Source: Labrenzia sp. PHM005 (GTDB taxonomy: Bacteria; Pseudomonadota; Alphaproteobacteria; Rhizobiales; Stappiaceae). Taken from it: DNA of 64,000 bases. Location: contig NZ_CP041191.1 in the NCBI RefSeq assembly GCF_006517275.1, positions 2,289,001 to 2,353,000 on the forward strand, in the 5' to 3' direction. Positions within the stretch are counted from its first letter, which is position 1. Every line of letters starts with the position of its first letter. The notes beneath the pieces were generated by a model that was given only the letters and a program-made list of their open reading frames with translations, was not told the DNA's origin and searched no databases. Positions 49,255 to 57,921 of the stretch are shown here, piece by piece. Position numbers and translations under genes: made by a program.

Positions 49255-50226
49255 TCAGTTGTTGCTTACACTGAGACGCGGGTCGATGGTGAAGTAGAGC
49301 AAGTCGACGATCAGATTAATTGTCACAAAAATCACGGCGACCAGCAGCAGGTAAGCCGACATGACCGGGATATCGACGAAACTGACTGCGTTGATGAAGA
49401 GCAGGCCAACGCCGGGCCACTGGAAGACGCTTTCGGTGATGATCGCAAACGCGACAATCGAACCGAATTGAAGGCCGGTGACGGTAATCACCGGGACGAG
49501 CGTATTTTTCATCGCGTGGCCGAAATTGACGGTTTTTTGGCTAAGGCCGCGGGCCCGGGCAAAACGGATGTAATCGGTCCTCAGCACTTCAAGCATTTCA
49601 GATCGTACAAGGCGCATGATCAGGGTCATCTGATAGAGACCAAGCGTCACCGCTGGCAGGATCATCGACTTAAAGCCATCAACAGTCAGAATTGCAAGTT
49701 CAACGCCAAACAAGCTGCGCGTGTCGCCGCGTCCAAAGGATGGAAGCCAGCCTAAGTTGACAGCAAAAAGCCAGATCAGGAAAACACCGATCAAAAAGGT
49801 TGGAAGCGAAACCCCGATCAGCGAGGCCGTCATGATGAAGTTAGCGACATACCCATCTCGTCGGATGGCCGTATAGACCCCTAGCATGAAGCCGAGTGAT
49901 ATCGCTATGACACCTGATAGAAAGGCTAATTCGAGCGTGGCGGGGAGACGCTCCAGGATCACCTCTCCGACTGGCAGGCCAACGCGGTAGGAAACACCGA
50001 AATCGCCAGACATGGCGCGTTGGAAGTAACGGACATATTGAACGATGATCGGATCATTCAGACCGAGCCGCTCCTCAAGTTCCGCGCGGTCGGCAGCTGT
50101 TGCTTCCTGACCGAGCATGTTCTCCACGGGGTCGCCCATGAATTTGAACATGGCAAATGAAACAAAACCGACGGCCATCAGGACTAGAAGTGCCTGGCCG
50201 AGGCGGCGAATGATGAATGCGAGCAT
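49255..50226 (-). CDS. dppB: Peptide ABC transporter permease (OppB/DppB)
   Basis: A 323-residue permease: N-terminal IIRRLGQALLVLMAVGFVSF, SMSGDFGVSYR-like loop (AMSGDFGVSYRVGLPV), and EAA loop ARARGLSQKTVNFGHAMKN. Six predicted helices. It follows dppA after a 219-bp gap with a strong hairpin. Confidence 0.93.
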   Translation of the reverse strand: MLAFIIRRLGQALLVLMAVGFVSFAMFKFMGDPVENMLGQEATAADRAELEERLGLNDPIIVQYVRYFQRAMSGDFGVSYRVGLPVGEVILERLPATLELAFLSGVIAISLGFMLGVYTAIRRDGYVANFIMTASLIGVSLPTFLIGVFLIWLFAVNLGWLPSFGRGDTRSLFGVELAILTVDGFKSMILPAVTLGLYQMTLIMRLVRSEMLEVLRTDYIRFARARGLSQKTVNFGHAMKNTLVPVITVTGLQFGSIVAFAIITESVFQWPGVGLLFINAVSFVDIPVMSAYLLLVAVIFVTINLIVDLLYFTIDPRLSVSNN

Positions 50227-50393
50227 TTTTCAAGCCAATCGAGAGACTGTGGCGTCCGCGACAGTCTGCTAAGTCTTCCGATAAGGACGTGCTTATACTT
50301 GCGCTATGCGCAGAGTCTACCGTTTTTCCAATGTTTCAACAGTGGTGCTGGCGGATAAAACCGTAAAACTCATCTGGCTGACAAGCTTAAACA

Positions 50394-50434
50394 TCGCCAC
50401 CGTACCAGATGAACTTCACCCGGTACGGTGGCGA
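50394..50434 (-). terminator. Intercistronic hairpin after dppA
   Basis: TCGCCACCGTACC (50394-50406) and GGTACGGTGGCGA (50422-50434) form a perfect 13-bp stem with a 15-nt loop, starting 11 nt after the dppA stop on the minus strand. A short T-rich stretch follows. It probably stops most transcripts after the binding-protein gene or protects its mRNA end. Confidence 0.75.
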
Positions 50435-50445
50435 CAACGTGAGAC

Positions 50446-52029
50446 TTAGTTAAAAGTCAGGAACTTAAAGTGCGGCTGATCTTCTGGCTGTACTGCGAAG
50501 TTGACCTTGTCAGCCATGCCCCAGTTCAGGACTTGGTTGTGGATCGGCAGGTACAGGTTTTCAGACTTCACCGTATCCCAGATTTCAGCAATCGTGGCGT
50601 TACGGACTTCCTGATCCGTTTCAGATGCGAGGCTTGCAATTTTCGCATCCAGTTCCGGGTTGGAATAGCCGGTTGCGTTCCAGGAACCGAGTTTGTCGGT
50701 CGTGGTGTGTGCCAGGAAGTTGAAGATGTACTCGGAATCGAAGGTCGGAACGCCCCAGCCGAGCATGTAGAAGTCGGTGGTCTTGTTCTGGATCAGCGGG
50801 AAATGCTGCGCCTTCGGCTTTGCGTCCAGGTTAACCTTGACACCGATCTGGCCGAGCATGCCGACAGCAGCCTGACAGATTCCTTCGTCGTTGACATAAC
50901 GATCGTTCGGGCAGTTCAGCGTGATACCGAATCCGTCACCATAACCGGCCTCTTCCATCAACGCCTTTGCTTTCGGAACGTCATACTCCGGATATGCGTC
51001 CAGCGCTTCGGTCCAGCCGTTGACGAACGGAGGCATGATCACACCGGTCGGCGCGGACTGATCGCGCATGACGATTTTCTGGATAGCCTGGCGGTTCAGC
51101 GCAATGTTCATCGCTTCGCGCACGCGGTTGTCGGCGAGCGGGTTTTTGCCGTCGACTGTGTCGCTTGTGAGATCATCCGCGCCCTGGTTCATGCCGAAGA
51201 AGATCGTCCGGTTCTGAGCTGCGGTGTTGAGCTTCAGACCATCGGTCTTTTCCACGATCGGCAAATCTTGAACCGGGACGTCCTGAATCAGATCGACTTC
51301 GCCGGACAGAAGCGCAGACACGCGTGTCGCGCCTTCCTGAATCGGGGTGTAGATGATTTCAGTGACTTCCAGCGGAAACTCGCCTTTGCCCCAGTAGTTC
51401 GGGTTCTGCTTCAGAACTGTCTTGGAATCCTGCTTGCGGCTTTCCAGAGTAAATGCACCGGTTCCGTTCACTGCGCGAACGCACGGGTTGTCGCCGCCAT
51501 TGGCGATGTCTTGCGGTGCTTCACAGCCGTTGTCGGTCGCCCAGCCAGAATCCATGATAAACAGGTTCGTCATGTTGTTCGGCAGCAGCGGGTTCGGGCC
51601 GTTTGTTTCGAAATGGACCGTGTGGTCGTCGACCTTGCGAACGTCCTTGATGGAGTTCAGCAGCTCTTTCATTGCCGAAGTCGGCATCATTGCCCGCTTG
51701 AAGGAGAAGACAACGTCATCAGCGGTGAAGTCTTCGCCGCCATGGAATTTCACGCCTTCACGGAGTTTGAATTCCCAAACTGTCGGGTCTTCAGTCGGCT
51801 CCCAGCTGGTTGCGAGCGCCGGAATGATCTTTGCTTCCATGTCACGCTGAAGAAGCGGCTCATACATCTGGTGGGCCAAAGCGTGGGTCGGGCCCTCGTT
51901 CTGCGCATGCGGGTCCAGCGTCAGCGAGTCGCCAGCGCGTGCCCAACGGAGCGTTTCAGCGTTTGCCGCGCTAAGACCGGCACAAATGGCCAGACTTGCA
52001 GCGGTTAGTTTAAGGACGGATTTTTTCAT
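50446..52029 (-). CDS. dppA: Peptide ABC transporter periplasmic binding protein (DppA/OppA family)
   Basis: A 527-residue family-5 extracellular solute-binding protein. Sec signal peptide about 1-24 (ending SAANA before ETLRWA). Typical segments are DSLTLDPHAQNEG, WEFKLREGVKFHGGEDFTADDVVFSF and NIALNRQAI. This family binds di- and oligopeptides, but members also carry nickel or other small ligands. It heads the dppABCDF operon; no peptidase gene is linked. Confidence 0.93.
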   Translation of the reverse strand: MKKSVLKLTAASLAICAGLSAANAETLRWARAGDSLTLDPHAQNEGPTHALAHQMYEPLLQRDMEAKIIPALATSWEPTEDPTVWEFKLREGVKFHGGEDFTADDVVFSFKRAMMPTSAMKELLNSIKDVRKVDDHTVHFETNGPNPLLPNNMTNLFIMDSGWATDNGCEAPQDIANGGDNPCVRAVNGTGAFTLESRKQDSKTVLKQNPNYWGKGEFPLEVTEIIYTPIQEGATRVSALLSGEVDLIQDVPVQDLPIVEKTDGLKLNTAAQNRTIFFGMNQGADDLTSDTVDGKNPLADNRVREAMNIALNRQAIQKIVMRDQSAPTGVIMPPFVNGWTEALDAYPEYDVPKAKALMEEAGYGDGFGITLNCPNDRYVNDEGICQAAVGMLGQIGVKVNLDAKPKAQHFPLIQNKTTDFYMLGWGVPTFDSEYIFNFLAHTTTDKLGSWNATGYSNPELDAKIASLASETDQEVRNATIAEIWDTVKSENLYLPIHNQVLNWGMADKVNFAVQPEDQPHFKFLTFN

Positions 52030-52780
52030 ACTGTTCCCCTTCGGTTGTGACTGGGGCCGTTTGTCGGCGTGATCTTATCGTGATCCCCAGCTAGCCTTAT
52101 TGGACTTTTTCGCAGACTTGATTGCTGTTTGGATTCGGTCAGCAAACTGCCATGCGGCATCCTGACCGGTAAAAGAGCGTTATGGCTGTTTGGAGTCAAG
52201 GGTATGTCGTTCTACGGATAGTGTTCGAATAAAATGTTCGCAAAAGCGCTATTCTTGAGAAAGATATTCCGCTTCAATGTGGCTTATTTGCTTGCTGACT
52301 TTCGCAAATGAAGGTCGCGGGTCACTAGGGTCGATTGCCGTAACCCATTTTGCGATAAGCCAATTTAATAATGACTAGCCGAAAGCTCTTCAGCAGGTCC
52401 GGAAATGCTCTGTTGATTTTCAGCAAAATAATTCCGGCACGGTCCTTGTTGTTCATGAGGACAGTTCAATAACGCCCATTGATTAGAAAGCCAGTCGACT
52501 TAAAGGATCTGACTTAGGGGCTCTTGTCCGGGGATCTTGCGCATTGAAGTTTGTGGCGACGAGCCAGTAGCCCTTTGGATACGTAAAGGGGGCCATGTCC
52601 GATGGCACCCGAGTCCAGGTCGATATTGTCTGGGCTGTCTTTTATGTGGCCCTTTGTCATCGGCCCGCTTTTCGACCCGGAAGGGAGCAGGATGAAACGC
52701 TATGAAATAGGCGAAAAAGCTGCCTAACTCATCGGGTCATAATCTACATGCCCCAAACCCTGCCCCTTTGGCTGTCAAAA
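52030..52780. other. Long spacer between dppA promoter and aldehyde dehydrogenase end
   Basis: A 751-bp gap without a convincing gene. It must contain the dppA promoter; TGTTCG occurs twice (near 52212 and 52225). A minus-strand frame of 37 codons at 52483-52596 (MAPFTYPKGYWLV...) and a plus-strand 11-codon frame beginning MKRYEIGEKAA near 52692, the latter behind a good ribosome-binding site, could be remnants of decayed genes or a transposase start, but neither is identifiable. Confidence 0.35.
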
Positions 52781-54280
52781 CTACGCCAGATCCATCGGCA
52801 ACAACGCATCTGGCATGTTCTGATAGCAGACCGGGCGCAGGAAACGCCGGATCGACAAGGTGCCCACAGATGTAGCGCCAAAGTTTGTCGAGGCTGGATA
52901 GGGGCCTCCATGAACCATCGTATCAGCAACTTCAACGCCCGTCGGGAAGCCGTTGACCAGAAGGCGTCCAGCCTTGCGCTCTAGAACAGGCACGAGCGAT
53001 TGCGCAGCATCGGTGTCTTCCGCATCAAGAACAAGCGTACAGGTTAACTGCCCCTCAAGTGATTTGGCGATGGCAAGACGCTCAGCCTCGTTCTGCACGG
53101 TCACAATCAAACCTAGTGGTCCAAAGACTTCGTGCATTAGCGCCTTGTTGGCGAGAAGTCCGCTTGCCGTTGTGCGCAACAGTACGGGTCCGGCGTTGCG
53201 GCCTTTACAATTGGCGCAGAACACGCTGGTTGCGACTTCGCTCATGGTAGCGGTTCCATTGTGAAACGCACTTGCAATACCGTCCGTCAGCATGGCTTGC
53301 GGTCCAATTTTGGCAAGGTTCTCAGCAGCCGTTGCTACAAAAGATTCCGCGTCCGGTCCTTCCTTAAGGATCAAGATGCCGGGGTTGGTGCAGAACTGGC
53401 CGGCACCCATCGTGAGCGACCCTGCCCAACCGGCCGCAATCTCGGTCCCTCGGTTTTGCAATGCATGATCCAGCAAAAAGACCGGATTAACGGATCCCAG
53501 TTCACCAAAGAACGGAATGGGTTCCGGCCTGCTGGCGCACAGATCAAAAAGAGTGCGGCCTCCACCGAGCGAGCCAGTAAAGCCGACAGCCTTGATCAGG
53601 GGATGCTGGACAAGGGCCGTGCCGACCGCCCGGTTGCCGCCCTGGACCTGACTGAATACGCCCGGGTGCACATCGCATTGCCGGATGGCTGCCAAGACGG
53701 CCTGAGCAACGATGTCACTGACACCGGGATGGGCCGAGTGACCTTTGACCACAACTGGACAGCCTGCGGCCAGAGCCGCTGCCGTATCTCCGCCCGCAGT
53801 CGAGAAGGCGAGCGGGAAATTCGACGCGCCAAAAACGGCGACCGGGCCGATTGGTCTTTGAACCATTTTCAGGTCGGGACGCGGTAATGGCAGGCGGTCT
53901 GGCAATGCGACATCATGGCGGCGGTCTAGGTATTCTCCAGCTTCAATGTGATTGGCAAACAAACGTAGCTGCCCGACAGTCCGGCCCCGTTCACCGATTA
54001 ACCGGGCTTCCGGCAGCCCGGTTTCCCTCGTGCCGATTGCCGTGATGTCGTTACCGCGAGCATCGATATGGTCGGCGATTGCGTTCAAGAGCTCTGCCCG
54101 GCTTTCGCGGGAACTGTAGCCAAAGCTCCAGAAGGCGTCTTCCGCAGCCTCCACCGCAGCGGCCACATGCTCGGGAGTGCCGACCGAAAACCGGTCAACG
54201 TTTCCTGATACCGGCGCGTTTTCAAATGTGTCGTCGCCTGCGACCCAATCACCTGCAACAAGGTGTTTTCCAATAAACAT
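52781..54280 (-). CDS. Aldehyde dehydrogenase, 2,5-dioxovalerate/alpha-ketoglutaric semialdehyde type
   Basis: A 499-residue NAD(P)+-dependent aldehyde dehydrogenase. VFGASNFPLAFSTAGGDTAA, PIPFFGELGSVNPVFLL (general-base Glu) and GAGQFCTNPG (catalytic Cys) match the alpha-ketoglutaric semialdehyde dehydrogenase branch, used in pentose, uronate and hydroxyproline breakdown. ATG 54280 is used rather than the preceding TTG. As the last gene of the TTT operon it probably oxidises the aldehyde released by the TPP enzyme. The exact aldehyde is not readable from sequence. Confidence 0.9.
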   Translation of the reverse strand: MFIGKHLVAGDWVAGDDTFENAPVSGNVDRFSVGTPEHVAAAVEAAEDAFWSFGYSSRESRAELLNAIADHIDARGNDITAIGTRETGLPEARLIGERGRTVGQLRLFANHIEAGEYLDRRHDVALPDRLPLPRPDLKMVQRPIGPVAVFGASNFPLAFSTAGGDTAAALAAGCPVVVKGHSAHPGVSDIVAQAVLAAIRQCDVHPGVFSQVQGGNRAVGTALVQHPLIKAVGFTGSLGGGRTLFDLCASRPEPIPFFGELGSVNPVFLLDHALQNRGTEIAAGWAGSLTMGAGQFCTNPGILILKEGPDAESFVATAAENLAKIGPQAMLTDGIASAFHNGTATMSEVATSVFCANCKGRNAGPVLLRTTASGLLANKALMHEVFGPLGLIVTVQNEAERLAIAKSLEGQLTCTLVLDAEDTDAAQSLVPVLERKAGRLLVNGFPTGVEVADTMVHGGPYPASTNFGATSVGTLSIRRFLRPVCYQNMPDALLPMDLA

Positions 54281-54313
54281 CAAACTGACTCTGTCCTGTT
54301 TGGGCTTTCGCCG

Positions 54314-54943
54314 TTAACCTGCAGGGATCTCGCCCATGACTTTCGGCACGTGGTAGCCCTTTTGGACCGCAGGGCGTTCAAGAACGCGTTTGTACCAGGC
54401 TTGGACATTCGGGAATTCAGCTAGGTTGATCTGCTGCCACTCATAGCGGGAAATCCACGGCCAACAGGCCATATCGGCGATAGAGTAGTCGTCGACAATG
54501 TAGTCGCGGCCTTCCAGGCGCTTGTCCAAAACTCCGTAAAGTCGCCGGACTTCCGTGCGAAAGCGGTCTTCGGCGTATTCGGCTTTACCGGGATTGAAAT
54601 GAAGGTAGTGATGCGCCTGGCCCAGCATTGGCCCAAGACCGCCCATTTGCCACATCAGCCACTCGATGGTGCGTGTCCGTTGTTCGCCATCGGCTGCGAG
54701 AAACTTGCCATATTTGTCTGCCAGGTAAATCATGATGGCCCCGGATTCCATAAGCTGTAGACCGTTGTCCTGGTCAACAATCGCTGGGATCTTGTTGTTC
54801 GGACTGATTTCCAGAAACTCCGGTGTTTTCTGGTCACCCTGACCGATGTTGATCGGATGAGCGTTGTAGTCGATACCCAGTTCCTCAAGAAGAATGGAGA
54901 CTTTCCGGCCGTTCGGTGTGGTCCAGGTGTAGAGATCGATCAC
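54314..54943 (-). CDS. Nu-class glutathione S-transferase (YfcG/YghU-like)
   Basis: A 209-residue GST with an N-terminal thioredoxin fold (IDLYTWTTPNGRKVSILLEE, NNKIPAI, MESGAIMIYLA) and helical C-terminal domain (MGGLGPMLGQAHHY, YSIADMACWPWI). These motifs match E. coli YfcG, which has disulfide reductase activity and binds two glutathiones. GTG 54943 with GGAG 8 nt upstream is the start; the frame is open further but the extra part is non-coding in character. Its role in this operon may be a glutathione-dependent isomerisation, cleavage or detoxification step. Confidence 0.9.
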   Translation of the reverse strand: MIDLYTWTTPNGRKVSILLEELGIDYNAHPINIGQGDQKTPEFLEISPNNKIPAIVDQDNGLQLMESGAIMIYLADKYGKFLAADGEQRTRTIEWLMWQMGGLGPMLGQAHHYLHFNPGKAEYAEDRFRTEVRRLYGVLDKRLEGRDYIVDDYSIADMACWPWISRYEWQQINLAEFPNVQAWYKRVLERPAVQKGYHVPKVMGEIPAG

Positions 54944-54981
54944 GAGTATACTCCGCGTGTCTGATTTGAGTGTTGTTCGGG

Positions 54982-55335
54982 TCAGCCGTTGTTTGCAGCC
55001 ATGTCCAGTGCCGGATTGTCCTGAGCCCACGGACTGAAAGGGGCCGGGATCAGGATCTTGTTTTCCTGACTGATCTGAAATTTCCGGGTCTTGATCGCAT
55101 ATTCTTTCCAGCGGGGATCGGCCGTCAATTTTGCGCGGCGTTCCGACCGCTCCGCCAGATCCTTGTAAGCCCACATGTGAATGATCTGGTGCAGCTGGCC
55201 GATATCGGTTGAGAAATAACCTACCATGCGCCCCAGGACCGGTCGCTGAATGGCAAGGCCTTCTTCTTCGTAGAGCTTGAGGTAATCAGGTACAGCACCG
55301 ATGTTGAGCGTGTAGGTGCGTTGTTCGACAATCAT
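54982..55335 (-). CDS. NIPSNAP-family protein
   Basis: A 117-residue protein of the NIPSNAP family, a dimeric alpha/beta-barrel ferredoxin-like fold (MIVEQRTYTLNIGAVPDYLKLYEEEG at the start, HQIIHMWAYKDLAERSERRAKL in the middle). Bacterial members commonly sit in catabolic operons and have no settled biochemical role. Start 55335 has AAGGATG upstream. It lies between the TPP enzyme and GST genes. Confidence 0.88.
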   Translation of the reverse strand: MIVEQRTYTLNIGAVPDYLKLYEEEGLAIQRPVLGRMVGYFSTDIGQLHQIIHMWAYKDLAERSERRAKLTADPRWKEYAIKTRKFQISQENKILIPAPFSPWAQDNPALDMAANNG

Positions 55336-55371
55336 TTGGTTTTCATCCTTCTTCCCGAAACTGCAGGGCGG

Positions 55372-57096
55372 TTAATGAGCCAGCGCAGCTTCGCCTTGTC
55401 TGCGGGCATCGCTCAAAGACTGGCTTGGTGTCAGTGCTTCCGGATCGACGACGATTTCGATCAGGTACCCGCCTTTGGATGTTCGCGCCCGGGCCAAGGC
55501 TGCCGGGAAGGCCTCCGTGTCCGTAATCCGTTCCCCTTCAATTCCGAATGCTCTTGCGTAGGTGACGAAGTCCGGGTTGACCAACTCGGTCGCAATTACA
55601 TGACCGGGGTGGTTGCGTTCCTGGTGCATCCGAATGGTGCCGAACATGCCATTGTTGACAACGATGTAGATGACGTCGGCGCCATATTGTTTGGCGGTGG
55701 CCAATTCCTGGCCTGCCATCATGAAACATCCGTCACCGGCGAAACTTATGACTTCCCGCGCGGGGGCGATCAGCTTGGCCGCAATCGCTGAAGGTTGGCT
55801 ATAGCCCATGGATCCACTGGTCGGGGCCAGTTGGGTGCGGTAATCGGCGTGCTGGTGGAACCGGTGGACCCAGACAGTGTAGTTTCCCGCACCATTGGCA
55901 ACGATTGTATCCGGCGGCATAGTCTCGGTCACGTGCCGGATAACATCGGCCATGTTGACTTTGCCTGGAACCGTGGTGGGCTCGATAAAACTGCGATAGT
56001 CGGCGTTTTGGTCTTTACGCCAATCCGCCCAGCGGCTTGCACAATCCGCTGGCTCCAACTTGAGAGCGGCATCAAGAAATGCTTCCGCAGAAGAGACGAT
56101 CGACAGCTCCGGTGCATAGACCTGACCAAGTTCTTCCGCGCCCGGATGAATGTGAACCAGCTTCATTTGTGGAGTTGGGATATCAAGCAAGGTGTAGCCT
56201 TGCGTGGTCATCTCCCCAAATCGCGGTCCGATTGCGATCATGAGATCAGCTTCTTCCATGACCCGCTTGCGCAACTTGGGTGACGGGGCAATTCCGATAA
56301 CTCCAACATAGTTTTCGTGGCTATTGTCGAAATAGTCCTGACACCGGAAGGATGCCGCTACCGGAAGGCCAAACCTTTCAGACAAGGCAATGGCCTTGTC
56401 GCAACACGCCTTGTTCCAGCCAGGGCCGCCGACAACCAGCAACGGCTTTTTTGCGGCCTGGAGCATCTTCTCCAGATCGGCCATCGCAGACGGCTGAGGG
56501 GCTGCCACGGGAAGAGGCGTTGGTTTTAGGTCAACAGTTGCGACCTCCTCGGTTAGCATGTCTTCTGGCAAGGCGAGGACAACGGGCCCAGGCCGACCGG
56601 AAAGTGCCACCTTCCAAGCGCGGGACAGATACTCGGGAATGCGCCGTGCATCGTCGATCTGGGCAACCCACTTGGCCATCTCGCCAAACATGCGCCGGTA
56701 GTCCATTTCCTGGAAGGCTTCACGGTCCATCATCTCCCGTCCGACCTGCCCGACAAGAACAATCATCGGTGTAGAATCCTGATAAGCAGTGTGAACTCCG
56801 TTGGAGGCGTTTGTTGCGCCTGGACCGCGGGTTACAGCGACAATGCCGGGTTTGCCGGTCATCTTGCCATAGGCGTCCGCCATGTTTGCAGCACCAGACT
56901 CGTGCCGGCAGGTGATGACTTGCACGTCGTTCTGATGTGCGTACAAGCCTTCCAGCAGGCCCAGAAAACTCTCGCCTGGAACACAAAAGATCTTGTCCGC
57001 ACCCAACAAGGCGAGCTGGTCGGCAAGTATGCGTCCTCCGCTGCGCAGAGGCATCGCAGCATCGGCAAGCGTTTTGTTTTCCAGTGCTTTGGACAT
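55372..57096 (-). CDS. Thiamine-diphosphate-dependent enzyme (acetolactate synthase large-subunit-like)
   Basis: A 574-residue ThDP enzyme with the three-domain AHAS/decarboxylase fold. The catalytic Glu is in CRHESGAANMADAYGK; the ThDP/Mg motif GDGCFMMAGQELATAK...IVVNN is near the C-terminus. No ilvN-type regulatory subunit is adjacent, and the catabolic context argues against branched-chain synthesis. More likely it decarboxylates or cleaves an imported oxo-acid to an aldehyde for the aldehyde dehydrogenase. It lacks features that would let me call Xsc, oxalyl-CoA decarboxylase or Gcl. Start 57096 has GGGGGA upstream. Confidence 0.88.
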   Translation of the reverse strand: MSKALENKTLADAAMPLRSGGRILADQLALLGADKIFCVPGESFLGLLEGLYAHQNDVQVITCRHESGAANMADAYGKMTGKPGIVAVTRGPGATNASNGVHTAYQDSTPMIVLVGQVGREMMDREAFQEMDYRRMFGEMAKWVAQIDDARRIPEYLSRAWKVALSGRPGPVVLALPEDMLTEEVATVDLKPTPLPVAAPQPSAMADLEKMLQAAKKPLLVVGGPGWNKACCDKAIALSERFGLPVAASFRCQDYFDNSHENYVGVIGIAPSPKLRKRVMEEADLMIAIGPRFGEMTTQGYTLLDIPTPQMKLVHIHPGAEELGQVYAPELSIVSSAEAFLDAALKLEPADCASRWADWRKDQNADYRSFIEPTTVPGKVNMADVIRHVTETMPPDTIVANGAGNYTVWVHRFHQHADYRTQLAPTSGSMGYSQPSAIAAKLIAPAREVISFAGDGCFMMAGQELATAKQYGADVIYIVVNNGMFGTIRMHQERNHPGHVIATELVNPDFVTYARAFGIEGERITDTEAFPAALARARTSKGGYLIEIVVDPEALTPSQSLSDARRQGEAALAH

Positions 57097-57113
57097 GTCG
57101 TCCCCCAGTTCCG

Positions 57114-57899
57114 TTAGATGCTTTTGATCATGCCGCCGTCGACGCGGGTCATTTGTCCGGTCACATACCCGGCCGGGTCGCTCAATAAGAACGCTGCAAC
57201 GCTGGCAAACTCCTCCGGCCGGCCATAGCGTTTTGCCGGCAGGGAAGCTGCGATTTCGGTGCGAACTTGATCCAAGGTCTTGCCTTCACGATCGGCGCGT
57301 GCTGTGTCCAGCTGACCAACACGGTCGGTATCAATCTTGCCTGGAAGGATCATGTTGACTGTGATTCCGTCGCCAGCGACCTCAGCCGACAAGGTCTTGC
57401 AAAAACCGGCCATTGCACCTCGAATTGTGTTGGAGACGGCCAGATTGGGGATAGGCTGGATGACGCCGGACGAACCGATTGCAAGAATACGGCCCCACTT
57501 GCGTTCCTTCATCGAGGATACAGCTGCTTCGGTGATCTGAAACAGGCTGAACAGAAGCATTTGAGCAGACCGTTGCCAGATGTCACCGGACACTCCGAGA
57601 GATGGAGACGGCGGAGGTCCACCAGCATTGTTCAACAGGATATCAGGTTTGATTTCATTGCTGACCCTAGCGCAGAAACTGTTGACTGCATCAGAGTCCG
57701 AGAAGTCAACTGCGATGGGGGAAGCGGAAACGCCGTACTTTTCCGACAGCTCGGCAGCTAGGGCCTGCAACTTGTCTGCGCTGCGGGCCGTTAGTATGAC
57801 GTTGGCACCTTCTTCAGCCAGCTTCTCGGCAATGGCGCGGCCGAGCCCTTGGGAAGCCCCAAGAACCAGTGCGGTCTTGCCGCGGATACCCAAATCCAT
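57114..57899 (-). CDS. SDR-family protein lacking the canonical Tyr-x3-Lys
   Basis: A 261-residue short-chain dehydrogenase/reductase fold. GASQGLG (14-20) binds the cofactor and NNAGGPPP (90-97) follows. The catalytic Ser (S143/S144) is present, but the positions expected for Tyr and Lys are S156 and R160 (AVSNTIRGAMAG). This SN-x2-R variant occurs in a known FabG-like subgroup, so the change is not a sequencing error by itself, but the mechanism must differ from ordinary SDRs. Start 57899 has AGGAG upstream. It lies 17 bp before the TPP gene. Confidence 0.88.
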   Translation of the reverse strand: MDLGIRGKTALVLGASQGLGRAIAEKLAEEGANVILTARSADKLQALAAELSEKYGVSASPIAVDFSDSDAVNSFCARVSNEIKPDILLNNAGGPPPSPSLGVSGDIWQRSAQMLLFSLFQITEAAVSSMKERKWGRILAIGSSGVIQPIPNLAVSNTIRGAMAGFCKTLSAEVAGDGITVNMILPGKIDTDRVGQLDTARADREGKTLDQVRTEIAASLPAKRYGRPEEFASVAAFLLSDPAGYVTGQMTRVDGGMIKSI

Positions 57900-57921
57900 G
57901 AGGTTGTACTCCTGATAGAAT

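Noticed and set aside
50470..52008. 512-codon open frame antisense to dppA
   Set aside because: It mirrors dppA exactly, has no recognisable domain and a composition expected from the reverse strand of a biased coding gene. dppA has a signal peptide and clear family motifs.
55372..57096. Sulfoacetaldehyde acetyltransferase or biosynthetic acetolactate synthase
   Set aside because: No phosphotransacetylase or sulfite-handling gene nearby, no regulatory subunit, and no motif that would single out either activity; only the ThDP-enzyme family is supported.
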